This document shows positions 30,587-40,630 of a stretch of DNA of 64,000 nucleotides, in pieces. The notes beneath the pieces are model-generated. The model was not told where the DNA came from. It saw only the letters and a program-made list of their open reading frames with translations, and did not search any database. The stretch covers positions 62,001 to 126,000 of the forward strand of contig LJSV01000003.1 in assembly GCA_001314715.1 (NCBI GenBank), in the 5' to 3' direction. Position 1 is the first letter of the stretch. The number at the start of each line of letters is the position of its first letter. The translations under genes and the position numbers were made by a program. The DNA is from Rhodobacteraceae bacterium HLUCCA12. Lineage in GTDB: Bacteria; Pseudomonadota; Alphaproteobacteria; Rhodobacterales; Rhodobacteraceae.

Positions 30587-31522
30587 ATGACCGACCTGCC
30601 TTATCTGACCGCCCAGACCTGCGACCCGCTGATGGACTGGATCGGGCTGACCGACGCCTTGATCCAAGGCCATCGCGCGGCCCCTGCGCAATTGCGCGAT
30701 CAGCTTCTGGCACGGGGCGACGATCGGCTGCTGTCGCGCGCGGCCTGGATCGACGGGCTGGGCGTTGGCGTCAAGTCGGTCACGGTCTTTCCCGGCAACG
30801 CGGCACAGGGCCGACCCAGTGTCCAGGGCGCGATGCTGGTGTTCGACGATACCACGGGCGCGGTCGAGGCGGTGATCGACAATCCCTTGGTCACCAAGTG
30901 GAAAACGGCAGGCGATTCGCTGCTGGGCGCGCGGTTTCTGGCGCGAAAAGGCGCGCGACGGCTCTTGATCGTCGGCGTCGGCGTCGTGGCCGAATCGCTG
31001 ATCGCCGCCTATGGCGCGCTGATCCCCGATCTGCAGGTCACGATCTGGGCGCGCCGGTTCGAAGCCGCACAAGCCCTTGCCAAGCGCCACCCAAGCGCCG
31101 CGGCAGTGCCCGATCTGGAACCGGCGGTGCGCGCATCAGACATCGTCGCGACCTGCACCATGGCGAAACAGCCGTTGATCCGGGGGGAATGGCTGCAACC
31201 CGGTCAGCATCTTGACCTGATCGGCGCTTATACCCCCGAGATGCGCGAGGCCGATGACGCCTGCCTGAAACGCGCGCGCCTGTTCGTCGACTCGCGCGCC
31301 ACAACCATCGGCCATATCGGCGAGTTGATGATCCCCATGACTGCCGGCGTGATCGGCGAGGACGATGTGCAAGGCGATTTCTACGACCTTGTCGCGGGCC
31401 GGGCCGGGCGCCGCTCGGACGACGAGATCACGATCTTCAAGAACGGCGGCGGCGCCCATCTGGACCTGATGACCGCCCGGATGATCCTGTCGCGCTGGCG
31501 CCAGGCGCAGGGCCGCGCGTGA
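30587..31522 (+). CDS. Ornithine cyclodeaminase / mu-crystallin family protein
   Basis: A 311-residue NAD(P)-binding protein with the family Rossmann motif LLIVGVGVVAESLIAAYG near residue 130, the upstream KSVTVFPGN and NPLVTKWKTAGDSLLGA region, and IGAYTPEMREAD. Members include ornithine cyclodeaminase, alanine dehydrogenase and ketimine reductases, so the substrate is not decided. The ATG at 30587 follows AAAAAGGAT. It is convergent with aroQ, 6 bases between the two stops. Confidence 0.83.
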   Translation: MTDLPYLTAQTCDPLMDWIGLTDALIQGHRAAPAQLRDQLLARGDDRLLSRAAWIDGLGVGVKSVTVFPGNAAQGRPSVQGAMLVFDDTTGAVEAVIDNPLVTKWKTAGDSLLGARFLARKGARRLLIVGVGVVAESLIAAYGALIPDLQVTIWARRFEAAQALAKRHPSAAAVPDLEPAVRASDIVATCTMAKQPLIRGEWLQPGQHLDLIGAYTPEMREADDACLKRARLFVDSRATTIGHIGELMIPMTAGVIGEDDVQGDFYDLVAGRAGRRSDDEITIFKNGGGAHLDLMTARMILSRWRQAQGRA

Positions 31523-31528
31523 TCCGCC

Positions 31529-31978
31529 TCAGTCGTCGCGCCCGCCAAGCAGGCGCGACAGCCGTATCAGCGCCAACTCATAGCCCTGCACACCACATCC
31601 GGCGATCACCGCATCGGCACGGGCCGACACAAAGGAATGATGGCGAAATGCCTCACGCTTGTGGATGTTGGACAGATGCACCTCGATCACCGGGCCGTCG
31701 AAGGCATTGAGGGCATCGAGGATGGCCACCGACGTATGGGTATAGGCCGCCGGATTGATCACGATCGCATCCGCAACCCCGCGCGCCGACTGTATGGCGT
31801 CAACCAGCGCGCCCTCGTGGTTCGATTGCATCGCGATCACCGTCAGATCCAGTTCCAGGGCCAGGGCCTCGCACCGGCGCACGACATCGTCCAGCGTTTC
31901 ATGGCCATAGATGTCGGGCTCGCGCTGGCCCAGCAGGTTCAGGTTCGGCCCGTTCAGGATGTGGACAGTCGCGGCCAT
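31529..31978 (-). CDS. aroQ: Type II 3-dehydroquinate dehydratase
   Basis: Converts 3-dehydroquinate to 3-dehydroshikimate in the shikimate pathway. It has 149 residues, the usual size of the dodecameric type II enzyme. The N-terminal [19 protein letters not shown] has the active-site Arg19 and Tyr24, followed by [24 protein letters not shown] and [12 protein letters not shown] used the ATG at 31978; a GTG two codons upstream is possible. It lies 66 bases after the YgfZ-like gene on the same strand. Confidence 0.95.
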   Translation of the reverse strand: MAATVHILNGPNLNLLGQREPDIYGHETLDDVVRRCEALALELDLTVIAMQSNHEGALVDAIQSARGVADAIVINPAAYTHTSVAILDALNAFDGPVIEVHLSNIHKREAFRHHSFVSARADAVIAGCGVQGYELALIRLSRLLGGRDD

Positions 31979-32044
31979 GATCACTCTCGCTTGGAACTCG
32001 GGACACAGTGCAACCCCGTGCCCGCCACGGCAAGCGTCAAACGC

Positions 32045-32824
32045 TCAGTCCTGATCCCATTGCACCAAGGCGTCGCCTGCGCGCAACGGGCGCTTGGCGC
32101 GGTCGTGGCGCAACCACGCCAGTGCCAGGTCGCCGGCGCGGGTGTGCAGCGTGCCCGCAGGCTTGCCGTCGTCGGTGGTGATCGCGCTGCCCGGGTCGGC
32201 GGGGCCGTCCACGCGCACCCTGACCAGCCCCTTGCGCAACTCGGTCTTGTGGTGCATCCGCGCCGTAACTTCCTGGCCGACATAGCACCCTTTGCGAAAA
32301 TCGACGCCCGAAAGCCGCCCGAACCCATGTTCCAGGATAAAGCTTTCGCCGACAACCAGCTCGGCGCCGGTTTCGGGCACAAGCGCCGCAACGCGCCGCG
32401 CGTCCCAGTCGATGGGTTCGCCCTGTTCAAGCGCCTCGCCGTAAAGCCGCCAGCCCATGTCGGGATGGCGGGGATCGGGCAACGCACCATCGGGCGCCGG
32501 GCCGATACCGCGCGTCACCGACATGTCGACCGGCTCGATGCTGACCTTCGAACGCAGTCGATAGAGCGAAAGACGCTTTGTCAGATCATCGGCCAAGCCC
32601 TCGTCGACATCGACAAGAACAGCCTCATCCTGTGCGACCAAAAAGAAATCGGCCAGGAACTTGCCCTGCGGCGACAGAAGCGCGGCATACATGATGCCCT
32701 CTTGTCCCAGCCTGCTGACATCGTTCGTCACAAGCCCTTGCAGAAAACTTATGCGATCCGCGCCCGAAACACGCAAAATGGTGCGACCGGGCGCCGGGGC
32801 GCAGCGGGTTTCAGTTTCCGACAT
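32045..32824 (-). CDS. ygfZ: YgfZ/GcvT-like folate-binding protein (Fe-S cluster maintenance)
   Basis: A 259-residue GcvT-like domain protein. The family signature KGCYVGQEVTARM is at 178-190, with Cys180 in the conserved position. YgfZ proteins help the assembly or repair of some Fe-S enzymes, including MiaB-type proteins. I chose the ATG at 32824 (MSETETRCAPAPGRTILRVS). It is divergent from the class V aminotransferase gene across ~130 bases and upstream of aroQ. Confidence 0.88.
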   Translation of the reverse strand: MSETETRCAPAPGRTILRVSGADRISFLQGLVTNDVSRLGQEGIMYAALLSPQGKFLADFFLVAQDEAVLVDVDEGLADDLTKRLSLYRLRSKVSIEPVDMSVTRGIGPAPDGALPDPRHPDMGWRLYGEALEQGEPIDWDARRVAALVPETGAELVVGESFILEHGFGRLSGVDFRKGCYVGQEVTARMHHKTELRKGLVRVRVDGPADPGSAITTDDGKPAGTLHTRAGDLALAWLRHDRAKRPLRAGDALVQWDQD

Positions 32825-32954
32825 GATGATCCGTTGATTGCGCTTTCCCCGCATATAGGGCAGCGGGGCCGGTTTGGACAGGGGGCGGAATTGACGCTGG
32901 CGCGGGGCCCTCATAGAGTTCGGCAAAACAATTCACATGTGCAGGAGTGCACCC

Positions 32955-34169
32955 ATGTCCCTTGCTTACGGCCGGCAGTATCTGGCGATCCCCGGCCCTT
33001 CGGTCGTGCCCGACCGGGTGCTGGCGGCCATGCACCGCCCGTCCCCCAACATTTACGAAGGCGCCCTGATCGACATGGTTGCCACGCTGTGGCCCGACCT
33101 CAAGGCACTGGCCTGCACCCGCCAGCATGTGGCGCTCTATATCGGCAACGGCCACGCCGGATGGGAGGCGGCGAATGCCAATGTCTTCAGCCGCGGCGAT
33201 CACGCGCTGGCCCTGATCACAGGCCGTTTCGGCGAAGGCTGGGCCATGAGCGCCGAGGCGTTGGGTGTCCGGACCGAGCGTCTGGATTTCGGCCGCGCGG
33301 CCCCGGTTGATCTGGACCGCGTTGCTGATGCCCTGACCGCGGACCGGACGCACCGGCTGAGGGCGGTGATGGTCACCCATGTCGACACCGCCTCGACCGC
33401 GCGGAACGACATTGCCGGGCTGCGCCGGGTGCTCGACGACCTCAAGCATCCCGCGCTCTTGATGGTGGACAGTATCGCCGCATTGGGCTGCGATGTGATG
33501 CGAATGGACGACTGGGGCGTCGATGTGCTGGTCGGCGCCAGCCAGAAGGGCCTGATGCTGCCACCCGGCCTGGCCTTTTTGTGGTTTTCCGACAAGGCGC
33601 GTGCGGCGGGCCGGGGCAACGACCTGCGCAGCCCCTACTGGAACTGGGAACCGCGCGCCTTTGCCGATGGCTTCTATCAGCACTTTTGCGGCACGGCGCC
33701 CACCCACCACCTGTTCGGGCTGCGCGAGGCGCTGACCATGCTGTTGCACGAGGAGGGGCTTGAAAACGTCTGGGCCCGCCACGCCGCCCTGGCCGGTGCG
33801 GTCTGGGCGGCTGGCGAGGCCTGGGGCAATCAGGGTGCATTCCGCCTCAATATCGCCGATCCAGATGCACGCGGCCACGCTGTCACCGCAATGCGCCTGT
33901 CCGGCGATGACGGTACGCGGCTGCGGCGCTGGTGCGAACACGAGGCCGGCGTGACGCTGGGAATTGGCCTGGGCATGGCCGAGCCGGGAACCCCGGCCGC
34001 CGATGCCTTTTTCCGGCTGGCGCATATGGGCCATGTGAACGCGCATATGGTGCTGGGCGCCCTGGCGGCGATGGACGCGGGGATGGAGGCGTTGAAGATC
34101 GAACGCGGCGCGGGTGCCCTTGCGGCGGCTGCGGCCGCCATCGCACAATACACGCCGCGTGCCGCCTGA
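32955..34169 (+). CDS. Class V PLP-dependent aminotransferase (alanine-glyoxylate type)
   Basis: A 404-residue fold-type I PLP enzyme. IPGPSVVPDRVLAAM lies near the start, the glycine loop IGNGHAGWEAANANVF around 63-78, THVDTAST where family members have THxExST, ALLMVDSIAALG with the PLP-nitrogen aspartate, and the Schiff-base Lys198 in GASQKG. Relatives act on alanine, serine or aspartate with glyoxylate; the exact substrate is unknown. The ATG at 32955 follows GCAGGAG. A DUF1330 gene follows after 77 bases. Confidence 0.85.
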   Translation: MSLAYGRQYLAIPGPSVVPDRVLAAMHRPSPNIYEGALIDMVATLWPDLKALACTRQHVALYIGNGHAGWEAANANVFSRGDHALALITGRFGEGWAMSAEALGVRTERLDFGRAAPVDLDRVADALTADRTHRLRAVMVTHVDTASTARNDIAGLRRVLDDLKHPALLMVDSIAALGCDVMRMDDWGVDVLVGASQKGLMLPPGLAFLWFSDKARAAGRGNDLRSPYWNWEPRAFADGFYQHFCGTAPTHHLFGLREALTMLLHEEGLENVWARHAALAGAVWAAGEAWGNQGAFRLNIADPDARGHAVTAMRLSGDDGTRLRRWCEHEAGVTLGIGLGMAEPGTPAADAFFRLAHMGHVNAHMVLGALAAMDAGMEALKIERGAGALAAAAAAIAQYTPRAA

Positions 34170-34246
34170 ACGCAGCCGCATCAGGGGCTTGCATTGGTTG
34201 CACCGCGGCGGCACCCTGCCCGGCGCAAGATGAAAGGATACCCACC

Positions 34247-34540
34247 ATGCCCAAAGCCTATTGGGTCGCCCATGTCGATGTCGACGACCCCGACACCTAT
34301 GCCCGGTATCGCGCCGCCAATGCCGAGGCCTTTGCCAAATACGGCGCGCGCTTCATCGTCCGTGGCGGTGCCCAGACCGAGATGGAGGGGCAGACCCGCG
34401 CGCGAACCGTGGTCATCGAATTTCCCGACCTTGAGGCCGCGACCGCGTGTTTCCACTCGCCCGAATACCAGGCCGCCAAGGCGATCCGCGACCCGGTCTC
34501 GACCGCCGATCTGGTGATCGTCGAAGGGTATGAGGGCTAG
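34247..34540 (+). CDS. DUF1330 family protein
   Basis: A 97-residue dimeric alpha/beta-barrel (ferredoxin-like) protein. The DUF1330 pattern is clear: AYWVAHVDVDDPDTYARY, GARFIVRGG, TVVIEFPDLEAATACFHSPE. The function is unknown. The ATG at 34247 follows AAAGGA. It lies between the aminotransferase and hisB on the same strand, with gaps of 77 and 54 bases. Confidence 0.85.
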   Translation: MPKAYWVAHVDVDDPDTYARYRAANAEAFAKYGARFIVRGGAQTEMEGQTRARTVVIEFPDLEAATACFHSPEYQAAKAIRDPVSTADLVIVEGYEG

Positions 34541-34594
34541 GCAACCGCGCGCCCCTGCCCTATACCGCGCGCAACGAAGCGACGGAAAGATGCC

Positions 34595-35182
34595 ATGCGC
34601 AGCGCCACGATTACCCGCAAGACCGCTGAAACCGACATCACGGCGACGATCGAACTGGACGGATCGGGCCGGTATGACAACCAGACCGGCGTCGGTTTTC
34701 TGGATCACATGCTCGATCAACTGGCCCGCCATGCCCTGATCGACATGCGCCTGCGGGCCTCGGGCGATCTGCACATCGACGACCACCACACGGTCGAGGA
34801 TGTGGGCATCGCCCTGGGCCAGGCCCTGGCGCAGGCGATTGGCGACAAGCGCGGCATCCGGCGCTATGGCGATTGCCTCCTGCCGATGGATGATGCGCTT
34901 GTGCGCGCGGCACTGGATCTTTCGGGTCGGCCCTACCTGGTCTGGAACGTCGATTTCCCGACCCAGAAGATCGGCGTGTTCGACACAGAATTGCTGCGCG
35001 AGTTCTTTCAGGGGTTCAGCACGCATGCCGGCATGACCCTGCATGTGGACCGGCTGCACGGCATCAACAGCCACCATATTGCCGAGGCCGCGTTCAAGGC
35101 CGTGGCCCGCGCCTTGCGCGCCGCGCTAGACATCGACCCGCGCAAGGCCGAGGCCATCCCCTCGACCAAGGGCATGCTCTGA
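34595..35182 (+). CDS. hisB: Imidazoleglycerol-phosphate dehydratase
   Basis: Sixth step of histidine synthesis: dehydrates imidazole glycerol phosphate to imidazole acetol phosphate, Mn-dependent. It has 195 residues, the monofunctional form without the N-terminal phosphatase of E. coli HisB. The metal-binding [25 protein letters not shown] and the C-terminal [15 protein letters not shown] with the STKG end are all present. It is followed by hisH 85 bases downstream. Confidence 0.97.
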   Translation: MRSATITRKTAETDITATIELDGSGRYDNQTGVGFLDHMLDQLARHALIDMRLRASGDLHIDDHHTVEDVGIALGQALAQAIGDKRGIRRYGDCLLPMDDALVRAALDLSGRPYLVWNVDFPTQKIGVFDTELLREFFQGFSTHAGMTLHVDRLHGINSHHIAEAAFKAVARALRAALDIDPRKAEAIPSTKGML

Positions 35183-35267
35183 CCCTGTTCCCGCCCGACA
35201 CCAATCCCGGCCCACGGCTTGCGCATCATCCACGCGCGCCACGGTCGGCACAGACGCCGAGGCTTTC

Positions 35268-35906
35268 ATGCTGACAGTGATCGTGGATTACGAAAGCGGG
35301 AACCTGCATTCCGCGCACAAGGCGTTCGAGCGCATGGCCGCCGAAACCGGTGCGGGCACCGTGCGCGTCTCGGCCCGGCCCGAGGATGTCGCGCGCGCCG
35401 ACCGGATCGTCCTGCCCGGCGATGGCGCCTTTCCGGCCTGCCGCCGCGCACTCGATGCCGTCCCCGGCATGGTCGAGGCGCTGGAGGAGGCCGTGACACG
35501 GCGTGCGCGCCCGTTCCTGGGGATCTGCGTGGGCATGCAGATGCTGGCCACCACCGGGCGCGAATACAGCGATACGGCTGGCCTTGACTGGATCGGCGGC
35601 GAGGTGGTGCCGATCCGGCCCGCCGATCCGGCGCTGAAGGTGCCGCATATGGGCTGGAACGACCTGATCATTGATCGCCCCCACCCGGTGCTGGAGGGGG
35701 TGAACACGGGCGATCATGCGTATTTTGTTCATTCCTATCAGTTTCGCCCCGCCGATCCGGCGCATATGCTGGCACATGTCGATTATGCCGGGCCGATCAC
35801 GGCCATCGTGGGCCGCGCGACCGTGGTTGGCACCCAGTTCCACCCCGAAAAAAGCCAGGCCGCCGGGTTGCGGCTGATTGCCAATTTCCTGCGCTGGACC
35901 CCCTGA
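35268..35906 (+). CDS. hisH: Imidazole glycerol phosphate synthase glutaminase subunit
   Basis: Supplies ammonia from glutamine to HisF. It has 212 residues of the class I glutamine amidotransferase fold with Cys87 in GICVGMQ and His192/Glu194 in FHPEKS. The start [15 protein letters not shown] is typical. hisA and hisF, usually just downstream in related bacteria, are not here; glnE follows after 52 bases. Confidence 0.96.
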   Translation: MLTVIVDYESGNLHSAHKAFERMAAETGAGTVRVSARPEDVARADRIVLPGDGAFPACRRALDAVPGMVEALEEAVTRRARPFLGICVGMQMLATTGREYSDTAGLDWIGGEVVPIRPADPALKVPHMGWNDLIIDRPHPVLEGVNTGDHAYFVHSYQFRPADPAHMLAHVDYAGPITAIVGRATVVGTQFHPEKSQAAGLRLIANFLRWTP

Positions 35907-35958
35907 GCCGCGTGCGACCGGGCGTTGACCTTTATCGCCGCACGGTCAGAATTGCCCC

Positions 35959-38751
35959 ATGACCTCCTTTGCCTCGCGACTCAGCCGCACACCCCTTGCC
36001 TATGACGCCGATGCCGGGGCCGATACCGCCAGCCGGTTCGGCGATCTGGCGCCGGAACTGCGCGATCTACTTTCGGGCACCGCCGGATGCAGCCCCTATC
36101 TGAAAACCCTCATGGAGCATGAGGAGGAATGGCTCCGCGCGATACTGGCCGAAAGCCCCGAGGACGCGCTGACGGACGCGCTTGACAGCCTGACCCCGGA
36201 CACGGCCGATGCCATCAGCGGCGCCCTGCGCCGGGCCAAGCGCCGGGTCGCGCTGCTGGCCGCATTGGCCGATCTGGGCGGCGTCTGGCCGCTGGAAGGC
36301 GTGACCGCCGCCTTGACCGATCTGGCGGATCGTGCCGTTCACCGCGCGTTGGCCTCCACCCTGTCGGACGAAATCCGGCGCGGAAAGCTGCCGGGCGCGC
36401 GACCCGGCGACGAAGAAACCGGCGCGGGAATGGTGGCCCTGGCGATGGGCAAGATGGGCGCGCACGAACTGAACTATTCATCCGACATCGACCTGATCTG
36501 CCTGTTCGACGAAACCCGTTTCGACCCGTCCGACTACCACGACGCGCGCGCCGCCTTCATTCGCGCGACCCGCAAGGCGGCCGCGCTGTTGTCGGATCAC
36601 ACGGGCGAGGGGTATGTGTTCCGCACCGATCTGCGGCTGCGCCCCGACCCGTCGGTGACACCGGTCTGCATCTCGATGGAGGCGGCCGAACGCTATTACG
36701 AAAGCCTCGGCCGCACATGGGAACGCGCCGCCTATATCAAGGCAAGGCCCTGCGCAGGCGACCTGGACGCCGGCGCCCGGTTTTTGGAAGTTCTGCGCCC
36801 CTTCGTCTGGCGCCGGCATCTGGATTTTGCCGCGATCCAGGATGCGCATGACATGCGTTTGCGCATTCGCAGCCACAAGGGGCTTGGCGGCACGCTGGCG
36901 CTGGACGGACATAACCTGAAGCTGGGACAGGGCGGGATTCGCGAGATCGAGTTCTTTACCCAGACCCGGCAACTGATCGCGGGCGGGCGCGACCCCGATC
37001 TGCGCACGCGCGATACGCTGGGGGGGTTGGCCGCCCTGACACGCAAGGGCTGGGTGCCCGAATCGGTAACCGAAGCGCTGGCCGCGCATTACCGCGCCCA
37101 TCGCGAGGTCGAGCATCGCTTGCAGATGGTCAACGATGCGCAAACCCAGATCTTGCCGACCACGCCCGAGGGCTTCGACCGGATCGCGCGCTTCATGGGC
37201 GAAGGCGACACCGCGCGCTGGCGCAAGGACTTGCAGGCCAGGCTGGAGGAGGTCAGCGCCCTGACCGAGGACTTCTTTGCCCCGTCCGAGGCCGCCCCCC
37301 TGCCCGACCTGCCGCAAGCGCAGCAAGAAATCGTGGACGGCTGGCGCGCCTATCCGGCCCTGCGCTCAACCCGCGCGCAGGAAGTGTTCAACCGGCTGAA
37401 GCCCGAGATCCTGACCCGGCTGCAACGCGCCGCGCATCCCAATGAGGCGCTGATCCAGTTCGACCGCTTCCTGGGCGGGCTGCCGGCCGGCGTGCAATTG
37501 TTCTCATTGTTCGAGGCGAATCCGACGCTGATCGATCTTCTGGCCGACATCTGCACCACCGCCCCGCGCCTGGGGCAGTATCTGGCGCGCAATTCCGGGG
37601 TCTTCGACGCCGTGATCGGCGGCGATTTCTTTGACCCATGGCCGGGCACGCGCGCCCTGAAGGCGGATCTGAACACCCGTCTTGACGCCGCCGACGACTA
37701 TGAGCGCATGCTGGACACCGGGCGCGGCTGGATGAAGGAGTGGCATTTCCGCATCGGCGTTCATCACCTGCGCGGCCTGATCGACGCCTTCGAGGCGGCA
37801 ACCCAATATGCCCAGCTGGCCGATGCCGTCCTGGCCGCGTTCTGGCTGCGGGTCGTGTCGGAATTCGCCCGAAAGCACGGCGCACCGCCGGGCCGTGGGG
37901 CCGTGGTTCTGGGCATGGGATCGCTGGGTGCCGCGCGGCTGAACGCGGGATCCGATCTTGACCTGATCGTGATCTATGATCCGGCCGGGGTCGAGGGGTC
38001 CGACGGCCCCAGGCCGCTGGCGGCCCGGCCCTATTACGCCCGTCTGACGCAGGCGCTGTTGACGGCGCTGTCTGCACCCATGGCGCAGGGGCGGCTCTAC
38101 GAGGTGGATATGCGGCTGCGCCCCTCGGGCCGTCAGGGGCCCGTCGCCACCGCGCTGGAAAGCTTTCAGGCCTATCAATGCAACGATGCCTGGACATGGG
38201 AACATCTGGCGCTGACGCGCGCACGGCCCGTTGCGGGCGGCCCGGCACTGGCCGACGAGGTCGAGACCTTTCGCCGCGAGCTGCTGACGCTCAAGTCCGG
38301 CGGGACCGACATCGCGCAGGATGTGGCACAGATGCGCGCGCGGCTTCAGAAAGCCAAACCGGGAAAGGGCGCACTCGATGCCAAGGACGGCCCCGGCCGC
38401 CTGCAAGATATCGAACTGGTCGCCCAGATGGGCGCGTTGCAGGCCGCCGCACCCGCCCGCCGCACCGAGGCGCAACTCCTGGCCGCACGGCGGGCCGGGG
38501 TTTTGGACAAGAGCGACGAAGACACCCTGCTTGCGGCTTATCGGCTGATGTGGCGCGTTCAGTGTGCGCAGCGCCTGCTGGCCGACGGGGCGCCGGAACC
38601 GGGCGATCTGGGCGCGGCGGCGCGCGCCTTTTTGCTGCGCGAGACCGACATGCCGGATCTGGAAACCCTCGCGACGCAGATCGACCGCGCCGCACGGGCG
38701 GCGGATGGCGTGATCTCGCGCCTACTGCCGATCCCGCAAACCACCGGGTAA
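35959..38751 (+). CDS. glnE: Bifunctional glutamine synthetase adenylyltransferase/adenylyl-removing enzyme
   Basis: Adds and removes AMP on glutamine synthetase under PII control, tuning nitrogen assimilation. A 930-residue protein with two nucleotidyltransferase domains. The N-terminal deadenylylation domain has GKMGAHELNYSSDIDLI (Asp176, Asp178). The C-terminal adenylylation domain has GMGSLGAARLNAGSDLDLI (Asp666, Asp668). The length is normal for the family. No clear Shine-Dalgarno precedes the ATG at 35959. It ends convergent with metA, 18 bases apart. Confidence 0.95.
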   Translation: MTSFASRLSRTPLAYDADAGADTASRFGDLAPELRDLLSGTAGCSPYLKTLMEHEEEWLRAILAESPEDALTDALDSLTPDTADAISGALRRAKRRVALLAALADLGGVWPLEGVTAALTDLADRAVHRALASTLSDEIRRGKLPGARPGDEETGAGMVALAMGKMGAHELNYSSDIDLICLFDETRFDPSDYHDARAAFIRATRKAAALLSDHTGEGYVFRTDLRLRPDPSVTPVCISMEAAERYYESLGRTWERAAYIKARPCAGDLDAGARFLEVLRPFVWRRHLDFAAIQDAHDMRLRIRSHKGLGGTLALDGHNLKLGQGGIREIEFFTQTRQLIAGGRDPDLRTRDTLGGLAALTRKGWVPESVTEALAAHYRAHREVEHRLQMVNDAQTQILPTTPEGFDRIARFMGEGDTARWRKDLQARLEEVSALTEDFFAPSEAAPLPDLPQAQQEIVDGWRAYPALRSTRAQEVFNRLKPEILTRLQRAAHPNEALIQFDRFLGGLPAGVQLFSLFEANPTLIDLLADICTTAPRLGQYLARNSGVFDAVIGGDFFDPWPGTRALKADLNTRLDAADDYERMLDTGRGWMKEWHFRIGVHHLRGLIDAFEAATQYAQLADAVLAAFWLRVVSEFARKHGAPPGRGAVVLGMGSLGAARLNAGSDLDLIVIYDPAGVEGSDGPRPLAARPYYARLTQALLTALSAPMAQGRLYEVDMRLRPSGRQGPVATALESFQAYQCNDAWTWEHLALTRARPVAGGPALADEVETFRRELLTLKSGGTDIAQDVAQMRARLQKAKPGKGALDAKDGPGRLQDIELVAQMGALQAAAPARRTEAQLLAARRAGVLDKSDEDTLLAAYRLMWRVQCAQRLLADGAPEPGDLGAAARAFLLRETDMPDLETLATQIDRAARAADGVISRLLPIPQTTG

Positions 38752-38769
38752 GTGCGCGCACCGCCGCAC

Positions 38770-39699
38770 TCAGTCCGTGGCCGGCATGCCGATTTGCGCC
38801 ATATCGTATGGCGTGCTTTGATAGATCTCGTTGATCCAGTTTCCGTAAAGCAGATGCGCATGGCTTCGCCAGCGGTTGGTGGGCGTGCGCGTCGGATCGT
38901 CGTCGGGGTAATAGTTGACAGGCACCGAAACCGGCTTTCCGATCGCGACATCGCGGTCGTATTCCTCTTTCAGCGTGCCGCTGTCGTATTCCAGATGGTT
39001 GAAGATATAGAGCGCGCGGTGATCGGGGTCTTCGACCAAGCATGGCCCCACCTCGTCCGACCCCAGCAGGGTGGACAGCGCGGGCACCGCGTCAATCTCA
39101 TTCTGGCGCATCTCGGTCCAGCGGCTGACCGGCACCAGAACATCGTCGGAAAACCCCCGCAGAAAGGGCGATGCGGGCGCAAGATTGCGGTGGCGAAAGC
39201 AACCGAAAGCCTTTTCGGCCAACAGGTGTTTTTGCACGCCGTGAAAGTAATGGATCATCGCCATGCCGCCCCAGCACACGCCAAAGGTCGAATGCACATG
39301 CGTCTGGGTCCAGTCGAAGACCTCCTGCAACTCGTCCCAATAGGTGACGGACTCGAACGGCAGATGCTCGATCGGTGCGCCGGTGATCACAAGCCCGTCG
39401 AACTTTTCGTTCTTGATCTCCTGAAACGGGCGATAGAATTCCTCCATATGGTCGGCGGCGGTGTTCTTCGTCTGATGCTCGGTCATCCGGATCAGGCGAA
39501 AATCGATCTGCAGGGGCGTCGCACCGATCAGCCGGGCAAACTGGTTCTCGGTCTGGATCTTTTTCGGCATCAGGTTCAGAAGCCCGATCCTGAGCGGGCG
39601 GATGTCCTGACGCGCGGCGCGCACATCCGAAATGACCATCACGCCTTCGCGCGACAGCACGTCAAAGGCAGGCAGGTTGTTGGGCAGGGTGATCGGCAT
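38770..39699 (-). CDS. metA: Homoserine O-acyltransferase (MetA family, Glu111 acetyl type)
   Basis: Acylates homoserine in methionine synthesis. It has 309 residues, beginning [15 protein letters not shown], with catalytic Cys142 in [10 protein letters not shown] and the His/Glu pair in NHLEYD. Residue 111 is Glu in [11 protein letters not shown]. In this family, Glu111 has been linked to acetyl-CoA use, and the E. coli-type Gly to succinyl-CoA, so homoserine O-acetyltransferase activity is predicted. It follows the P-loop ATPase gene by 17 bases, leaving no room for the SAM-II riboswitch often found before alphaproteobacterial metA. Confidence 0.93.
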   Translation of the reverse strand: MPITLPNNLPAFDVLSREGVMVISDVRAARQDIRPLRIGLLNLMPKKIQTENQFARLIGATPLQIDFRLIRMTEHQTKNTAADHMEEFYRPFQEIKNEKFDGLVITGAPIEHLPFESVTYWDELQEVFDWTQTHVHSTFGVCWGGMAMIHYFHGVQKHLLAEKAFGCFRHRNLAPASPFLRGFSDDVLVPVSRWTEMRQNEIDAVPALSTLLGSDEVGPCLVEDPDHRALYIFNHLEYDSGTLKEEYDRDVAIGKPVSVPVNYYPDDDPTRTPTNRWRSHAHLLYGNWINEIYQSTPYDMAQIGMPATD

Positions 39700-39716
39700 G
39701 GTGCGCGCTCCCGCCC

Positions 39717-40589
39717 TCAGGCCGCCTGCGAGGCGCGCTTGTCCAGCGCTTCGGCGATCAGGGTGTGGAAATCCGCGGGCGTCTGGACACGGGCAACCGC
39801 ATCGGCCTGCACCGTGATGCCCCAATTGCGGGCCATCTCGGCATAACGCGGCTGGCGATGGGCCAGGGCGCGGGCATAGGTCCAGCGCACGAAATCGTCG
39901 GGGTTGACCGCGTCGGGCGCCTTGCCGCTTTCCTCCAGATAGCCATGCCAGCTTTCCAGCAGAAATTCCGGCCGGTAATACATGGGCTTGGGCGCCTTGT
40001 CGAACCGGCGCACCAGGTCTGCGGTATGGTCCTCGCTGCCCTCGATCCAGACCAGCAGCAGGTGCCGCGCCAGAACGCTCAGCACCGGGTCGGTGGCCTT
40101 TTCGGGGTTCACCACCTCGCAGATGGACCCACCCGAGTCGCAAACAAAGTTCTCGTAGCCGTAAAGCTCGTGCGCCCTTTGGATGAAATGCGGTGTATCC
40201 AGCAGCGCGGCGATCTCGGCCTCGCGGTGCTGGGTCTGGCGACGGCGGTATTCGTCGAATGGCAGCCCCCCGCGCGCCGGATCGCCCGGCTTGCCCAGAT
40301 AGGTCGACAGCGGCGCCAGGTTTTCAAACGTGATGTTCGAGCGGATACGCACGGAATCGGTCAACAGCAATTCGCGCAGCAACGGCACCTTCATCGCCTC
40401 GCGCTTGAAGTTGTCGGCGATCGCCTCGCCCATGTAGCGCGTGCCGATCCGGTAATCGACCGAGTAGTGGAACCATCTCCCCTCGCGCAGCATGGCGGCC
40501 GTGCGGGTCTTGCCGAGCCCGGACATACCAAACAGCAACACCCGCTTTTGCGCACAATCCAGCCATTCGGCGGCGGTTTCGAAAATCAT
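39717..40589 (-). CDS. P-loop ATPase of unknown function
   Basis: A 290-residue protein with the Walker A motif [12 protein letters not shown] at residues ~20-31. A well-formed middle section ([35 protein letters not shown]) and a C-terminal [20 protein letters not shown] segment follow. I do not recognise a characterised family; it resembles conserved ATPases of Rhodobacteraceae seen near metA. It lies between a penicillin-acylase-family gene (41-base gap) and metA (17-base gap) on the same strand, so the three are probably co-transcribed. Confidence 0.75.
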   Translation of the reverse strand: MIFETAAEWLDCAQKRVLLFGMSGLGKTRTAAMLREGRWFHYSVDYRIGTRYMGEAIADNFKREAMKVPLLRELLLTDSVRIRSNITFENLAPLSTYLGKPGDPARGGLPFDEYRRRQTQHREAEIAALLDTPHFIQRAHELYGYENFVCDSGGSICEVVNPEKATDPVLSVLARHLLLVWIEGSEDHTADLVRRFDKAPKPMYYRPEFLLESWHGYLEESGKAPDAVNPDDFVRWTYARALAHRQPRYAEMARNWGITVQADAVARVQTPADFHTLIAEALDKRASQAA

Positions 40590-40630
40590 TGTTCTGCTCG
40601 CTCTGTCAACGGGCGCAGACTATGCCGCGC

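Noticed and set aside
34222-34240. Possible fifth copy of the dispersed element before the DUF1330 gene
   Set aside because: Only a short tail-like match (GCAAGATGAAAGG) is present without the hairpins; it could be chance or just a ribosome binding site.
39700-40630. SAM-II riboswitch upstream of metA
   Set aside because: Only 17 bases separate metA from the ATPase gene and 41 bases separate that gene from the acylase gene; there is no room and no SAM-II-like stem seen.
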